A DNA stretch of 64,000 nucleotides from Combretum micranthum (Eukaryota; Streptophyta; Magnoliopsida; Myrtales; Combretaceae), in NCBI GenBank assembly GCA_024138025.1, contig JAMXBD010000432.1, positions 434,001-498,000 of the forward strand. Direction: 5' to 3'. Shown here piece by piece: positions 32,901 to 43,959 of the stretch. Position numbers and translations under genes: made by a program. Within the stretch, counting starts at the first letter, position 1; the number at the start of each line of letters is the position of its first letter. The notes below the pieces were generated by a model. It was not told where the DNA came from. It ran no database searches and saw only the letters and a program-made list of their open reading frames with translations.

Positions 32901-35091
32901 CATGACATAAACTCAACTGGATCAGATTGTGCGCCTATACGAAATCGTTTCTTACTGGCTTTCATAACAGCCTGTAGAAATTCATGTGGACTCACCTGCA
33001 ATTGCGCAATATAAATTTATAAAATCATGTTATCATCCATCATTTCAATAGCTCGGTAGTAGACTGCAACAAGACAGACCTGTCCTTTAAAATTCCTAGC
33101 ATGCCAAATTTTCCTAGTGAGCTCTCCAAACCGTTGAACAAGTGGAGAATTGGAGTGTTGATAATTTTCAGGAATAAGGAAAAAATTCCTTAGAGGAGTA
33201 ACTCTCATTAAAGACTGAATAGTAACATTAACAAAATCTGTCTCCTTGATATTATTCAGCCCTACCTGTTAAAAAAGAAAAAATTGAAAAAGCTTATTCA
33301 AGATAATCATAAACAGCAATAATACGGCAAAACATCAACCAGATTACAAACACGAGGTGAAATGCCATGTGATACACTAATCAAAAGAAATTTTCTTTTT
33401 ATGAGAGCTCATCTTCCAAGACTTTTAATAAAGTAAACAGAATTTAAGACCTATCAAAAATATATTTTAATAATTATCTAGATTCCTGCAAGAGCTTTTA
33501 TTGCCTTAAACTGCTAACTTCATTTCCAAGAGACCCAAGAACGGAAAGCTGGATTTCTAATAATTTCCCCCCCCCCCTCTCCTCTTTAAGTGGGTACGTG
33601 CCTTCGCTTAACCACCTCAACTTTTTTCATACCAACTCCTCTCATAAATCATTTGCATATAAGACACCAACTCACTCCAACCAATAATATATAAATAATA
33701 TTGTAAGCAGTTCATGCAACTCTCATCATTGAAAGTAATGCAATCATGGGACACAGCAAATTAAACTTGATAAACTTTAACAAGTTTGTGAGATTTCTAG
33801 ATCATATCCATAAATTCAAATCTTCGAACAAATTTAGCCAGGAAATCTATCATGGATATTATAAATCCAAACTAACTTTGTTATTCATATAATAAAAGCA
33901 AATTTATATCTACCACTCTCAATAAATTTTATCTCAAAACTCATAAACGAGTTATCTAGTAGGCTATTTTCTAGATTTTACATAGAGCATGTCAAGAGAT
34001 CAAATAAAGGTCCATTGAGTGAGTATGTGCAGACAAACCATTCCAGGAAGGTAATCAGAACCATCAAGAGCCCTAGACCAGAGTTTGTTTTTGTCAATCT
34101 GCTCAACCTGTTCCCTAGTAAATCTGCATATCCATCATCAACAAAGAAATAAACACCATGAATATGTAGATTAAAGATTCATTGGGTAAAGTTAGAATAA
34201 CCACCAAGTTGAACCATCATATAAGCAAATGTAGCTGACCTTGGATTAAGCACATGTCGAATATCATCTAATGATGGATCATTAATTTCATATCCATCTG
34301 GAAGGCAATAAACCTTCTCTGTTTGGAGATTAATGTAGACATGGTGCCCCGCTTCAAGGCTATGCGTGTAGGCATGAGACTTCTTCCCTCTGCCTTGGTA
34401 ATACTTCCCACAAACTAAACATGCATACACATTGAGGTTTGAAAGAGAGACAGAACAGAACTTCTCAAAATCAAAATCTAAAACCTGGAATGGACAAACC
34501 AAGTAAGATTTTTCCTCCATTATTCACACAACCATTAGCAAACAATTTTGAACAGTGTGCATTATATCAATCATATGTAAATGCCAATCAATGTACACAA
34601 TATAAATCTTATATTTCAATGCAGCTATTAAAGCACAGTATTTATCAATTTTTTAACTTAATGTATTTGCTGCTTATGTTTGCTTAAGTAAAGTACATAA
34701 TACTTAAAAGACTTCTTAATGAATATATTTCTCCACAATTACCTGACGGTTAACAGTGTCGAGATAAGGGCAGTCCCTTCGGATTTCAACCAGTCGTCTG
34801 GTCTTTCCTTGATGCAATCCTTCATCTTCATCGCTACTATCACTCTCTTCATCAAATCCTCGTCCATGGCCATCTTCTGCTATTCTACTATTACCAAGTG
34901 TATCCCTATTAGCAAGCTCATCTTCATCGTCATCGTCATCATAGTTAGCCAGATTATGAAGTGAGTTCTCAAAAAAAGATGAAACTGGTGGTGAAGACGA
35001 TGCTGGTGGCAAAATGATTCTTCAACTCCTCTCTGCAGCTTAGATTGGCGTGCCAATACTCCTCATCAACTGCCTCTCTCTTTGTTTTCAT
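29911..35091 (-). CDS. USP39: U4/U6.U5 tri-snRNP-associated protein 2 (USP39/Sad1-like), spliced
   Basis: Spliceosomal factor with a ubiquitin-protease fold but no protease activity; in yeast and animals it helps keep the tri-snRNP assembled for pre-mRNA splicing in the nucleus. Exons (minus strand): 35096-34743 (part coding), 34484-34240, 34123-34039, 33265-33080, 32995-32828, 32728-32525, 30615-30444, 30251-30080, 30004-29911. All introns are GT-AG and phases agree. Domains in order: acidic DDDDDED and SDSSDEDE tails; zf-UBP (RDCPYLD, YACLVCGKYYQGRGKKSHAY, AGHHVYINLQTEKVYCLPDG); peptidase-C19 fold. The Cys box reads GLNNIKETDFVN, with Asp where active proteases have Cys, as in Sad1 orthologues. 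The C-terminus ends WYEMQDLHVSETLPQM and AYMQIYEQQR. Conserved part about 530 residues, normal length. Oddity: the ATG at 35091 is not in frame with the conserved reading frame (see findings). Confidence 0.93.
30616..32524 (-). other. Large intron of the USP39-like gene (about 1.9 kb)
   Basis: It separates the exon ending ...KNIIPQ from the exon starting VPLFNILKKFDGE. Donor CAA|GTAAGT and acceptor TTCAG|GTCCCC are good matches. I see no gene inside; the small open frames at 31183-31485 and 31991-32242 look like chance. The neighbouring introns are 78-240 bp, apart from the 773-bp one at 33266-34038, so this one was probably enlarged by insertion. Confidence 0.75.
33266..34038 (-). other. Intron of the USP39-like gene (773 bp) with poly-C run
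   Basis: Donor GGAATG|GTTTGT and acceptor AACAG|GTAGGG. It contains an 11-C run at 33567-33577, unusual in this AT-rich region. No gene was seen inside it. Confidence 0.8.
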
Positions 35092-35472
35092 TCTTACTGC
35101 AATTGAATAATCAGAACATGAGAGAGAGGAGAAGAAAAAAAGATGTTCCAAAAACTTGTTACTCGAAAAACTCACTGCAAGTTGCCCTTCTCTATGCCCT
35201 ACTCTGAGTAAAACTAATACTAGTCCAATGTTAAGAGAGTTCCAGAAACTAAAAAGTAATATAAAGTTGAAGTCGAGTCTTCTCACCTGTATCTGTTAAA
35301 TGTGGAACTTGCAAATCAATTTTCAAATCTCAATAGCATTCTTTTTAACAAAGCCCAAAAATAAACAAAATCTCTCCTCCAAAATCCCAAACAAAAAGCT
35401 CCAATGATCTCAATTTCAACAAATCTATCCTCCAAGACTATTGGTAATTAAAAAGCAACCAACATCAAGATT

Positions 35473-35609
35473 CAACAATTCTTAGACATGAGGTCTGTTC
35501 ATTGTTAATAGAATCACACATTTGTATTCATAATTTGCAGCAAAAAATTGCATTTGCTCTTGCGCAACATCAATTAACAATGAACAGACCTCATGTCTAA
35601 GAATTGTTG
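35473..35609. repeat. Perfect 37-bp inverted repeat with 63-bp spacer
   Basis: 35473-35509 (caacaattcttagacatgag...) and 35573-35609 are exact reverse complements; the spacer is 35510-35572. Transcribed within the putative 5' intron it would form a strong hairpin. It resembles a very young MITE or a microRNA-like fold-back, but no target-site duplication is obvious. Confidence 0.93.
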
Positions 35610-36110
35610 CAATCTCTGCATCAGTCCTGAACAAATATTAAATCCAAAACCCACCCTTCCCCACAATTATCTAGCTTTAACATTCCATAACATTCTTCTC
35701 CACAATCAATTCCAACAATCCAAAACAATAAGTGCCCATATAAGAGCATAAAAAAGTAGCATCTTCTTATTACTTGACAAAACTGTAAAATGACAAATCC
35801 AGAAATAGACATATCGAAAACAATCCATAAACAGATCAAAAAAATTTTGACAGTACACACTGATTCAAATTTCTTGTTAAAAAAAAAAAATACAATAAAT
35901 TTTGTAACCAAAAACACAGCAAATTTATTTAACTTTTGCTATGAATCGTAATGCGGCAAATTCATATTATAAATGTCAAATTCAATTTTGGCAGCAACCA
36001 CTTGCTACACACCATAACACAGCAATTTCTAAATCAGCAGATGAGAGTGTCATAATTCCTAAAAATTATACCTTTCTTGTAACATAATACAAATTCCTAG
36101 ATTATAACTA

Positions 36111-36535
36111 AGGCTACAAACGAGTTCAGTCGAGCTGAGCTTTTAAAGGTCCAGGTTTGACTCATTTAACATTTATCTAACTTGAACCGAACTGAGCTTT
36201 TTATCAAGCCTATCGAACTTTTATTGAATCTAAAATTTAAGCTCAAACTCGACTCATTTAGATAATCTTTTTTTTTTTCAAATTAAAAAATAATATATAA
36301 GTGTTGCTATAACTATATGAACAAAAATATTAAATATAAATTTGTTTTAATTATATAGTTGCATATAATATATTATAAATATAAAACTCAAAAATCTGCT
36401 AACAAACTTGTTTCCGAGCTAGCTCGTGAACCTAAATCAAAATTTGAGCTCGGCTCATGCAATAATCAAGCTCAAACCAAGTCTAAAACAAGCCAAACTC
36501 TAATAGCTCACAAACAATTTGACTCATTTACAGTC
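36111..36535. mobile_element. MULE-type TIR repeat ('aaggctacaaacgagt' family)
   Basis: Ends aaggctacaaacgagttcag and (reverse) aggactgtaaatgagtcaaa are imperfect inverted repeats. The flanking words attataac and attatgac differ at one base and fit a target-site duplication. The interior is full of 'gagctcg/cgagctgagc' text plus an AT-rich centre. It resembles a common plant non-autonomous family. It is inserted in the probable first large intron of the USP39-like gene. Confidence 0.65.
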
Positions 36536-37196
36536 CTAATTATGACATCCAATCCAAATCCAGTTCTACAGGAAAAACAGTGCAAAAATGAAAAAACCCA
36601 AAACAGAAAAATCCAATGATAAAATTGCAGACCTCTGTTCCCTGTATACTCAAAAGCCCTCGTATTAATAAGACGCGCATTTCAATACACATGGAGACAT
36701 GTAGACCATTTCTGTTATTTGGCATATAGCTAAAAAAACCAATTCCAAGGTGAAGAAATTCAAATGCTAAACTAACTATTTTGTTCACTTTATTGAGTGG
36801 AATAAGGTGGTAATGTAATTGTTATTATTGAAGAATGGAACTTAACTGTAATAAGATTTTTATTTGTTAATTACTTATTTCAATGATGGTATTTTGGGGG
36901 AAAAGCAATGCCAGCATTGGATCACTATTCATATGTTTGAGTAATATCCTTATGGAATTGCTATTGCTGATGATGAAATGCCATAATAACTCTTTTTAAA
37001 GAAATACAAAATGTAATGGAATTGCCATTTCAATGAAGTGAACAGAAATCCTTTCCCTCAGCGAAATTGTTGTTTGTCTTGAATCCCAAATCTACCATAG
37101 CCAAATTCCTCTGATATAACGATCAAAGGGTAACAGATTTACACTTTTTGAAAAACAACAAGCTATAAACCAACATGAACAAGAAATGCTCATTAC

Positions 37197-37296
37197 CTTC
37201 GGACAAATCAAGTGTACATCTTTGAGACGAGGGAAAAAATCCCACTTAAGTAGATCTACCCGCTGCAATTTAACACCCATCATTTTGGAGATCTTC
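37197..37296 (-). other. Possible 5'-UTR exon with a short upstream ORF
   Basis: Bounded by acceptor ATTCTTAG|GAAGATC and donor CCGAAG|GTAATG. An ATG at 37283 opens a frame MMGVKLQRVDLLKWDFFPRL, then KDVHLICPK, that stays open to the donor. If joined to the exon at 35096, which starts TAAGAATG, the next codon is TAA, giving a 29-codon upstream ORF ending five bases before the main ATG. The peptide is unrecognised. It might instead be an exon of an unrelated transcript. Confidence 0.4.
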
Positions 37297-37547
37297 CTAA
37301 GAATAATGAAATAAAACTACTCAAACTCGATCACGGTCCCAAAACAAGACAAACACGGTCCTTAATTATAACTTCGTAATAAGCCAGAATGTATTGATAA
37401 TAAACCCTAGCAAAAACAATAACAAACTTTACAAGCAGCAATGCATTATTAGTAAAGCATAATCAAAACACCTAATCATGAAAATCATCAAAACCCTAGA
37501 GACGGAACCAGAACAACGAATAAAGTTAAGCTTGCAAACAAAAGTAC

Positions 37548-37760
37548 CTGGTGGCGAGAGAACGCGACTGAGATAGTGAGGTTGAGTGTGTTATCTTGTA
37601 GTGGTGCGATGGCGGTGGTGTGGTATGTGGTGGCTGTGGTCCGAGTGCGACGAGACTCGATAAGAGATGGGAGACACGGTAACAGAGTGGTAGGAGCTGC
37701 GGAGCTTGGAAATGAAAAAGACAAGCGGGAGAAAGGAGAGAGAGTGTTCTGGAAATTAAT
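37548..37760 (-). other. Probable first (5'-UTR) exon of the USP39-like gene
   Basis: The minus strand carries a CT-rich leader (ctctctctcctttctcccgc) and a strong donor CGCCACCAG|GTACTT at 37546-37548. GC content is higher than in flanking spacer. Its position upstream of the other exons, on the same strand, suggests a non-coding first exon. The open frames across it (37488-37831) do not resemble known proteins. The 5' boundary is approximate. Confidence 0.5.
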
Positions 37761-37797
37761 ATTACTTTTTTAGATTTTACCAAGTTATTATAACAGT

Positions 37798-37806
37798 TAG
37801 GGTTTT
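37798..37806 (-). promoter_or_regulatory. telo-box AAACCCTAA
   Basis: The minus-strand motif AAACCCTAA lies about 40 bp upstream of the proposed first exon. Telo-boxes are common near transcription starts of plant housekeeping and translation/splicing genes. A TATA-like 'tcttatattcc' is at about 37818-37828. Confidence 0.5.
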
Positions 37807-37829
37807 GCTTTGGTTGGAATATAAGATCC

Positions 37830-38960
37830 AAAACGAAATTTCAAAAAACCGTTTCAAAGGTAAAAATTCAACTATTCTTTCATTTTGTTATACTTTATGG
37901 TTGAAAAATAGTATAAAATAAAAAACTTTTATTCTTTAAAAATCTCATAATTATTTGTTCCAAATAGTGGTATTTTACCTTTTATCCTCTAAAATAGATG
38001 TTGTCATAAGTCGATTCGAGTTTAGAACCCAACCAAAACCACTAGGTCACAATTTCAAAATGGGTGGAATCGAAACCGACCCAAAAGAGTCGATCCAGTT
38101 CCTGATTCCCATAGTTCAGCTCCAATTTCTCTAGAATCAGGAACCGTGAGATTAAAAAAATAAAAAAAAAAACAAATTAAATAACTTTTACTTGATTTAA
38201 GTAAGAAAAAAATACAAAACAAAATTTTAACTTAAAATAACAGATGAATTACATCAAAAGGTCCAATGTCGAAGGTAAGTTCATCTAAGGTCCTAGTATT
38301 TCAAAAAATTCAAAAAGGTCAATTGAGATCCCATCATTTTTTAGAAGTTCAAAAAGAGTCCTAGCATTTAAAGAAGTTGGTCAATTGAGATAATCCATGG
38401 ATAAATGTCAATAAGAGAAATATTTAATGAAAACTCATAAAACCCCTCTTTTAAGGTCTCTATTGACATATATTAATATAAGAGATATTTAATTAAAACT
38501 CAAAAGACACTTTTTCAAAATTTTGGACATCTTTTGAACTTTTTGAAATGTTGGATCTTAAATGAACTTACCCTAAACATTGAGATCTTCTAATATAATT
38601 TTCCCTTAAAATAACATTGGACCTAATAATAATTGTTTATAGCCATAAGTTAAAAGAAAATTTATTATGCATTTATCTATATATAATCATTTGCACTATT
38701 TTAGTTGTTATGTTAGCAATGTGCCACTACAAAATGTTCAAGATCCAAATAAGTTTCACAAACAAAAAAACAAGTCTTTTTGTTAAGTCTTTTTGTTAAG
38801 AAAGGAAAGTCTACTTTGGTTAGAAGTTTATATAAAGTTAACAATACATGATTTCAAATATATTTATTACTTATACTAAAGTGTTTTTTAACGCTTTTGG
38901 AATTTTACGTTTGTCAAATAATTATAAATGCACGTTTTTAATGAAAATCAATAAGTGCGA
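37830..38960. other. Gene-free stretch
   Basis: No gene is visible. Positions 37985-38150 carry a 'gaaccg/cggttc'-type repeat. Around 38260-38570, 'aaaaaggtc...aattgag' and 'tcaaaagac' text recurs in an inverted arrangement (aggtaagttcatctaaggtcctagtatttc near 38273 against gaaatgttggatcttaaatgaactta near 38546), consistent with a MITE of about 300 bp. Confidence 0.4.
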
Positions 38961-41900
38961 AAGCTTACAGGTAAGTGTACCGATCATGCAAGTATAGCTA
39001 AGCAGAAATATTTAAGGTCGTGATCCACAGGAGCTGATGGACTAAGTATTAGATTATAGTGATTCTACTCTAAGTTATGCAACCGAATTGGAGTTTTGAG
39101 AGTTTTAAACTAATTAAACTACATCTACAATTTACTACTATAGATTAGAATTAATCTAACACTAAAAATTAAACTATCACTAAAACTATCATGCGAAACT
39201 CCTTCAGTTAATAGGTGTGGAATTACGTAATGGTTTTGTTAGGATTTTCATTTGTTGAGTTATAGTTATAATCAGGTTTGTTTATTTGGATTTTGATCAG
39301 ACTCATAAAATTTATTTCCATCTCGAGTTGCAAAATTCTAATTATAGCATGAAATATCTCTTTCGAGTAATCCATTTATAATCATCATTTAAATAACACT
39401 CCTCTCACAAGTCATGTTATTCTAATTAAAACTGTGGTTTAAGCACGTGTCGTGTCAATAAATCATAATTTCAACTGCATTAAGAACATGAGTTCTATAA
39501 CTTTATACCGAAACCGCGCATGTCAATGTCTGCTTTGAAGTTGTATTTTCTATTACAATCGAGTTCTTGAATCCCTTTCGGTATCTTAAGCTTTAATTTA
39601 CAAAATCTATAGACAAATGTTTACCTTATAAGCATTGAAATAGAAATAACTAAAATTCCAAATTAACAAAGCTCATTATAAAATACTAATCCACTACTCA
39701 GGAAATACATGAACACAACATATAACCCAATTGATAAATCTAGCTCATATTGAAAAATGAAATTTCATTCATAATAATCTAAGCACAGTCCATGACAATA
39801 GATAATGGAAGGGATACACCTAAAAATGTAAGGAATGTTTTCCTGATATGATTCTAGATCCACCCCACTCTACTGTGAATGCTCGTAATGAACAGTATTA
39901 GACTATGAGGTGAAGTGAGGTCGAGGTTGGTGATATGAGGTTGAGTTGTGAGGTGAATGGATAAAAGATAGTGGAATAATGGATGATGGAGTGGAGGAAT
40001 GAAGAATGAGAGTTACGAAACCCTTAAATGAAGTATAGAAGGTACATATATAGGGAGAAGGAATGTGTAGAAAATGAAGGAATGATCAGAAAGCATGGGT
40101 GGTTGTATGGAGTTATGGTGATATAGAGGTTGGTAGCATTTCGAAGTGACTTATATGAGTGGTGGTACTTATAGAGTGGGCACATTCTAGTAAAGTGAAA
40201 CCCTAAAATCTGTAAGAAAAGTACAAGAAATGTCCCTTAAATAGTTATAGAGAATGGGCATTAGTAATTAAGCCCTAAAAACAGTGAAATAAATAAAGTA
40301 AAAGTTATTGCTGAGAGTGGTCAGTCGGTATACCGAAATAGCTCGGCTCTCCAGTTATAAGAGCAAGTCAGTGAAGCTTCAACACACCCAAAGGTCAGCT
40401 AGCTAATCTTGTCAAGTAGTTCGATGCATGGCTGCTAGGTGCTACATCAGGTGCTTTAATGCGTAGCAACAGCGTTCGATCTCTTGTAGCCAGTCGTTGG
40501 CAAGTTCATACATGAGTGCCAGTGAGAACAAACTCGATCGCGGAGTATAGCTCAAGAGACTGCTTGGATCTGATGTGACAGCGGCAGCTCAGTGCTTGGT
40601 TGCTCACTATATTCTACTGCTGCTCGGTAAATGGTGTGGACATGTCTGCTCGATCAGCTCGGCACATCAATGCAGGGCTTAAATTTAATTGGGTGCTCAG
40701 TTCTTTCTGCTATTTGGTCGATATCTTTTGTTCATTCAACATCAACAGCTCTTCAAGCTTTCAGATTCGATCAAGATAGTGACGCTCTTAAGCGGTTAGC
40801 TTGGTCGTATGCGATCAAGAGAAATAGGTTAGTTACTCTATTTATCATGCTCAATGCGGTCTCTAGTCGTGCTTCTGTTGTGTGGTTGATATGATCATGG
40901 CGTCAAACTGGTGCTTGATCATTGCTTGGGATATTAAATTGTTCGACTGCTGCTTGGATACACTTGGTCGGTGGGGCTCAACCGGTACTCGTTATAGGGG
41001 CGTTCCAAATAGCTCGGAGGAGCTTGGGTTGATGTTGTTGCTGTCCAGAAGTCAGGATGGTGCTTGGTCGATTAAAATAAGGCACGATGATGCTGTCATG
41101 AATTCCTGTTAAAGCTCGCTGCTAGCAGGCCTACTTGGCATAGATGGGTCTAGATCTAAGTCAGATCGAGCAGATCAACAGCTCGGTTAAAAGGGGTTGT
41201 CGTTGACTTGAGTTGCTTGGCTACACATGTCCTCGCATTTTTCTAATTTGGTGCTGCTGTCTTCATTTATTTATTGCAGCGGATTGGATTTGTGACTTGT
41301 GATAACCTAGTTCTGCTGTGATAACTAGAGTTTGGTTCTCCACAGCAGTTGCTCGAATTTGCTGGGTTTTAATAATTTGATTGCTTTGACAGAGCACATC
41401 TATCCTCAATTGATTTTGTTTTGCTCAATTCAGGTGCATGCTCTTAGTCCTCAAATCTACTGCCTTTACGTGTCACTCTGCACTTGATTGAACTCTGCAC
41501 TACAATAAAATGGAATCCATTCAATCAATGTTGAAGCTGATTGCAGATGAATTATATTTACTTGTGACTGGTGTTTGCACTCTTAACAATAGGATAATTC
41601 TCCCAAACAATTGAATGCCACAAGTCGCAAATAAACTCAGCGTTTTACATGAAAATCTCTATCATTAATCCATTTTCTTCGTGTTTATGGCAATTGAACA
41701 ACAAATGATAATTTTCACAACTTTTCAGCATATTATACATTAAAAGCTCATTGAAAAGTCAATATTTTTATGAATTGAGTAGAGATAAATGTGTAATTTT
41801 ACACACTTATTAACTTATGTTATTAATAACGGCACTTTTTTTTTTTGCCACTAATAACAGCACATTAAATGTCATGTATAAGAAATACATTTTTGACTAT

Positions 41901-42215
41901 TCACGTGAAAACAATTTAAATATTTATGTTCTAATTACAACCCTTTTATAATTTCTTTTATTTTTTTTATTTTGTTGGTATAAACTACAGGTTCTCTAGT
42001 CAGTTCTTGAACCGATGGTTCCCAAACCACCAGTTCAGGCGGTTTTTGGAGGTAAAACCGTAAGGACCTACAAAAACCAGCAAGTCCTTAGTCGATTAGG
42101 ACCCACCATCCCAGGGCTATTTCCTGGTTCCAAAATCGCGATGATGTTTACTCCAAATGTCCTCATGACATTTTTCCAATCTTATCCTTCAAAAAAGAAA
42201 AGAGGACATCATGAT
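38961..42215. other. Gene-free stretch with an unusual GC-richer block
   Basis: It starts with 'ttacaggtaagtgtaccgatcatgcaagtatag...gtcgtgatccacagg', text typical of a widespread plant retroelement leader or LTR-edge repeat. Positions 40300-41250 are much less AT-rich and full of 'gctcgg', 'tgcttgg' and 'gctcgat' words without a clear period. Open frames at 40631-40894 and 40882-41112 are unrecognised. 42000-42140 is another 'ggttc' repeat relic. Confidence 0.4.
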
Positions 42216-42216
42216 T

Positions 42217-42233
42217 ACATATGTATATATATA
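42217..42233. repeat. Probable target-site duplication of the LINE (left copy)
   Basis: acatatgtatatata here matches acatgtgtatatata at 47829-47843 with one difference in 15. The two lie outside the poly(A) end and the presumed 5' end of the LINE. Low-complexity content lowers the confidence. Confidence 0.55.
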
Positions 42234-42799
42234 GCTTTTTCTTTTTTTTTTTTTTTGGACTAGCAAAATTTCATTCAAAGTAAAAGAAAAGGCTTGCATC
42301 AAGTTTCTTGACCAAAACTATCTTGGATTGAGAAAAGAATATCTGTAGAGTTCGGATTCAAAAAAGAAACATCGAAGCAAAAAGATGTTATTAAATAAGT
42401 CGGGGAAGTCAACATAAGTTCCCTTACAAAAAATAAAGCTACAAAAGTCTTTAATGTTGTAAATCTATAATGAACGAGGTCATGAGCTAAGCTATTATTA
42501 TACCTAGGTGTCCACAACAACTAGACCAAGTGGGTCATCTGGATATGTTGATTGCACGATAAAAAAAGTTTAGAAGGAATTCAATGTTGATGTCATCTGC
42601 AATTAACCACCCTATTGTTGCTGTTAAGTTTATCTCAATGATGATTCTACTTTTAAAAGTAGGGGATATATAGTAAAACCCATAATAGATGCTTCAGATT
42701 TCAACTTCAAGAGGGGAGCTTGCATGAATTTCCTTAGTGAAGATTCTTTGACATGTTCCATTACTATCTCCAAACATCTACCAATTGTTGTCCATTGTT

Positions 42800-43000
42800 T
42801 GTCTACATCAAAAGTTGCATCGACATTAAGTTTTCAGTCATTCCTTGTTGGGTGGTTGCCAAAAATTTAACTAATCATCTTGTACGTTTGTGGTTTGAGT
42901 CATATATGTTTGCCCAAAATTCTCGTGCTGCATTTCTTACTGTATGCATCCATTCTGATGGCAGTTCCTATCATTAGATCATATTTCTTCGTTCTTTCCA
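42800..43000 (-). pseudogene. LINE RNase H remnant
   Basis: The minus strand gives KLNVDATFDVDKQWTTIGRC, the start of the RVT_3-type RNase H common at the 3' end of plant L1 elements (family text 'KLNVDAA'). Stops follow within a few dozen codons. Confidence 0.65.
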
Positions 43001-43959
43001 TATATTTGAGTTTGCCATGGTAGTTCACTCATTTGTGTCTTTTCTTTCTTTTTTTTATTTAGCATTCTACTGATCTCATGTCTCAAATGGGAGGTTAAAG
43101 TTCTCCACAAATCAGGTGATTGGTTTAACTGTTGCCATTTGTTGCGTAACAACACATTTCATGAATAGGTGCCATGCATTTTCTCTTCTTCATTACAAAG
43201 TGGCCATATAGGATTCACAATCATCCCTCTTCAAAGCAAATTGTCTCTAGTTAAGATACATTGCTTCCAACATCTCTAAAGGAAGAACGTGATCTTTAGT
43301 ATGTTTGCAATTTCAATATCCATCACATTTACCCCCTTTAATCCTTGCATAATTTAGATTACGTAGATTTCACTGAAAACTCACATCCTACCCCCTCATT
43401 CTAGGCCCACATGTCTGCTTCATTTCTTTCATTGAGTAGAGTGTTCTCAAGTCGCTTGCAATATTGTCATCAATGGGGTATCCGATCTTGGATCCATCCT
43501 AATTATTAATACATCGCTACACTTCTACTAGAGTTACATTTGTCGCGTTCATTGTTAATAGACCATCAATGAAGGATTGTGATGCTCCATGGTGCGTCTA
43601 ATTTATTGTCAAAACATGCAAGATTTGTCATTCATTAGTCTACAAGTGTAAAATCACTCAATCCAGTTGAACATGTGTGCAATATGTTTTGTTGTTTTGG
43701 TTCCATTGAGTTTTTTTCTTGTGTTGATTATGTTCATCCTTATTTTTACTAATTTAGTCCATATGAGTTCTTTTGTCTTCATTTTCTAGCTCAATTTTGT
43801 CATACATGCTTTATTTCTCAACTTGAGACTTCATATTTCTATTCTCTTTCCTCCTTTGATTTAATTACTTCGTTTCAATTTAATCCATAGATCTTTCTAT
43901 AATCTACTTCTTAGAAAAAATTATGAATAATTCTTTTTGCTTGCACAGTGGTGTGGTTT

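Larger units (their letters stand above)
35097..37196 (-). other. Probable 5' intron of the USP39-like gene (about 2.1 kb)
   Basis: The acceptor TTGCAG|TAAGAATG at 35097-35098 precedes the ATG, which suggests an intron in the 5' leader. The proposed donor is AAG|GTAATG at 37195-37196. Inside lie a perfect 37-bp inverted repeat (35473-35609) and a MULE-type repeat (36111-36535). The exon pairing is inferred from splice-site quality only. Confidence 0.5.

Noticed and set aside
35621..35917. 98-codon Phe/Ile/Val-rich ORF in the leader intron
   Set aside because: Low-complexity hydrophobic translation of intron DNA, with no conserved features seen.
37488..37831. Overlapping ORFs upstream of the USP39-like gene
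   Set aside because: They sit on the presumed non-coding first exon and promoter, overlap in different frames and lack known motifs.
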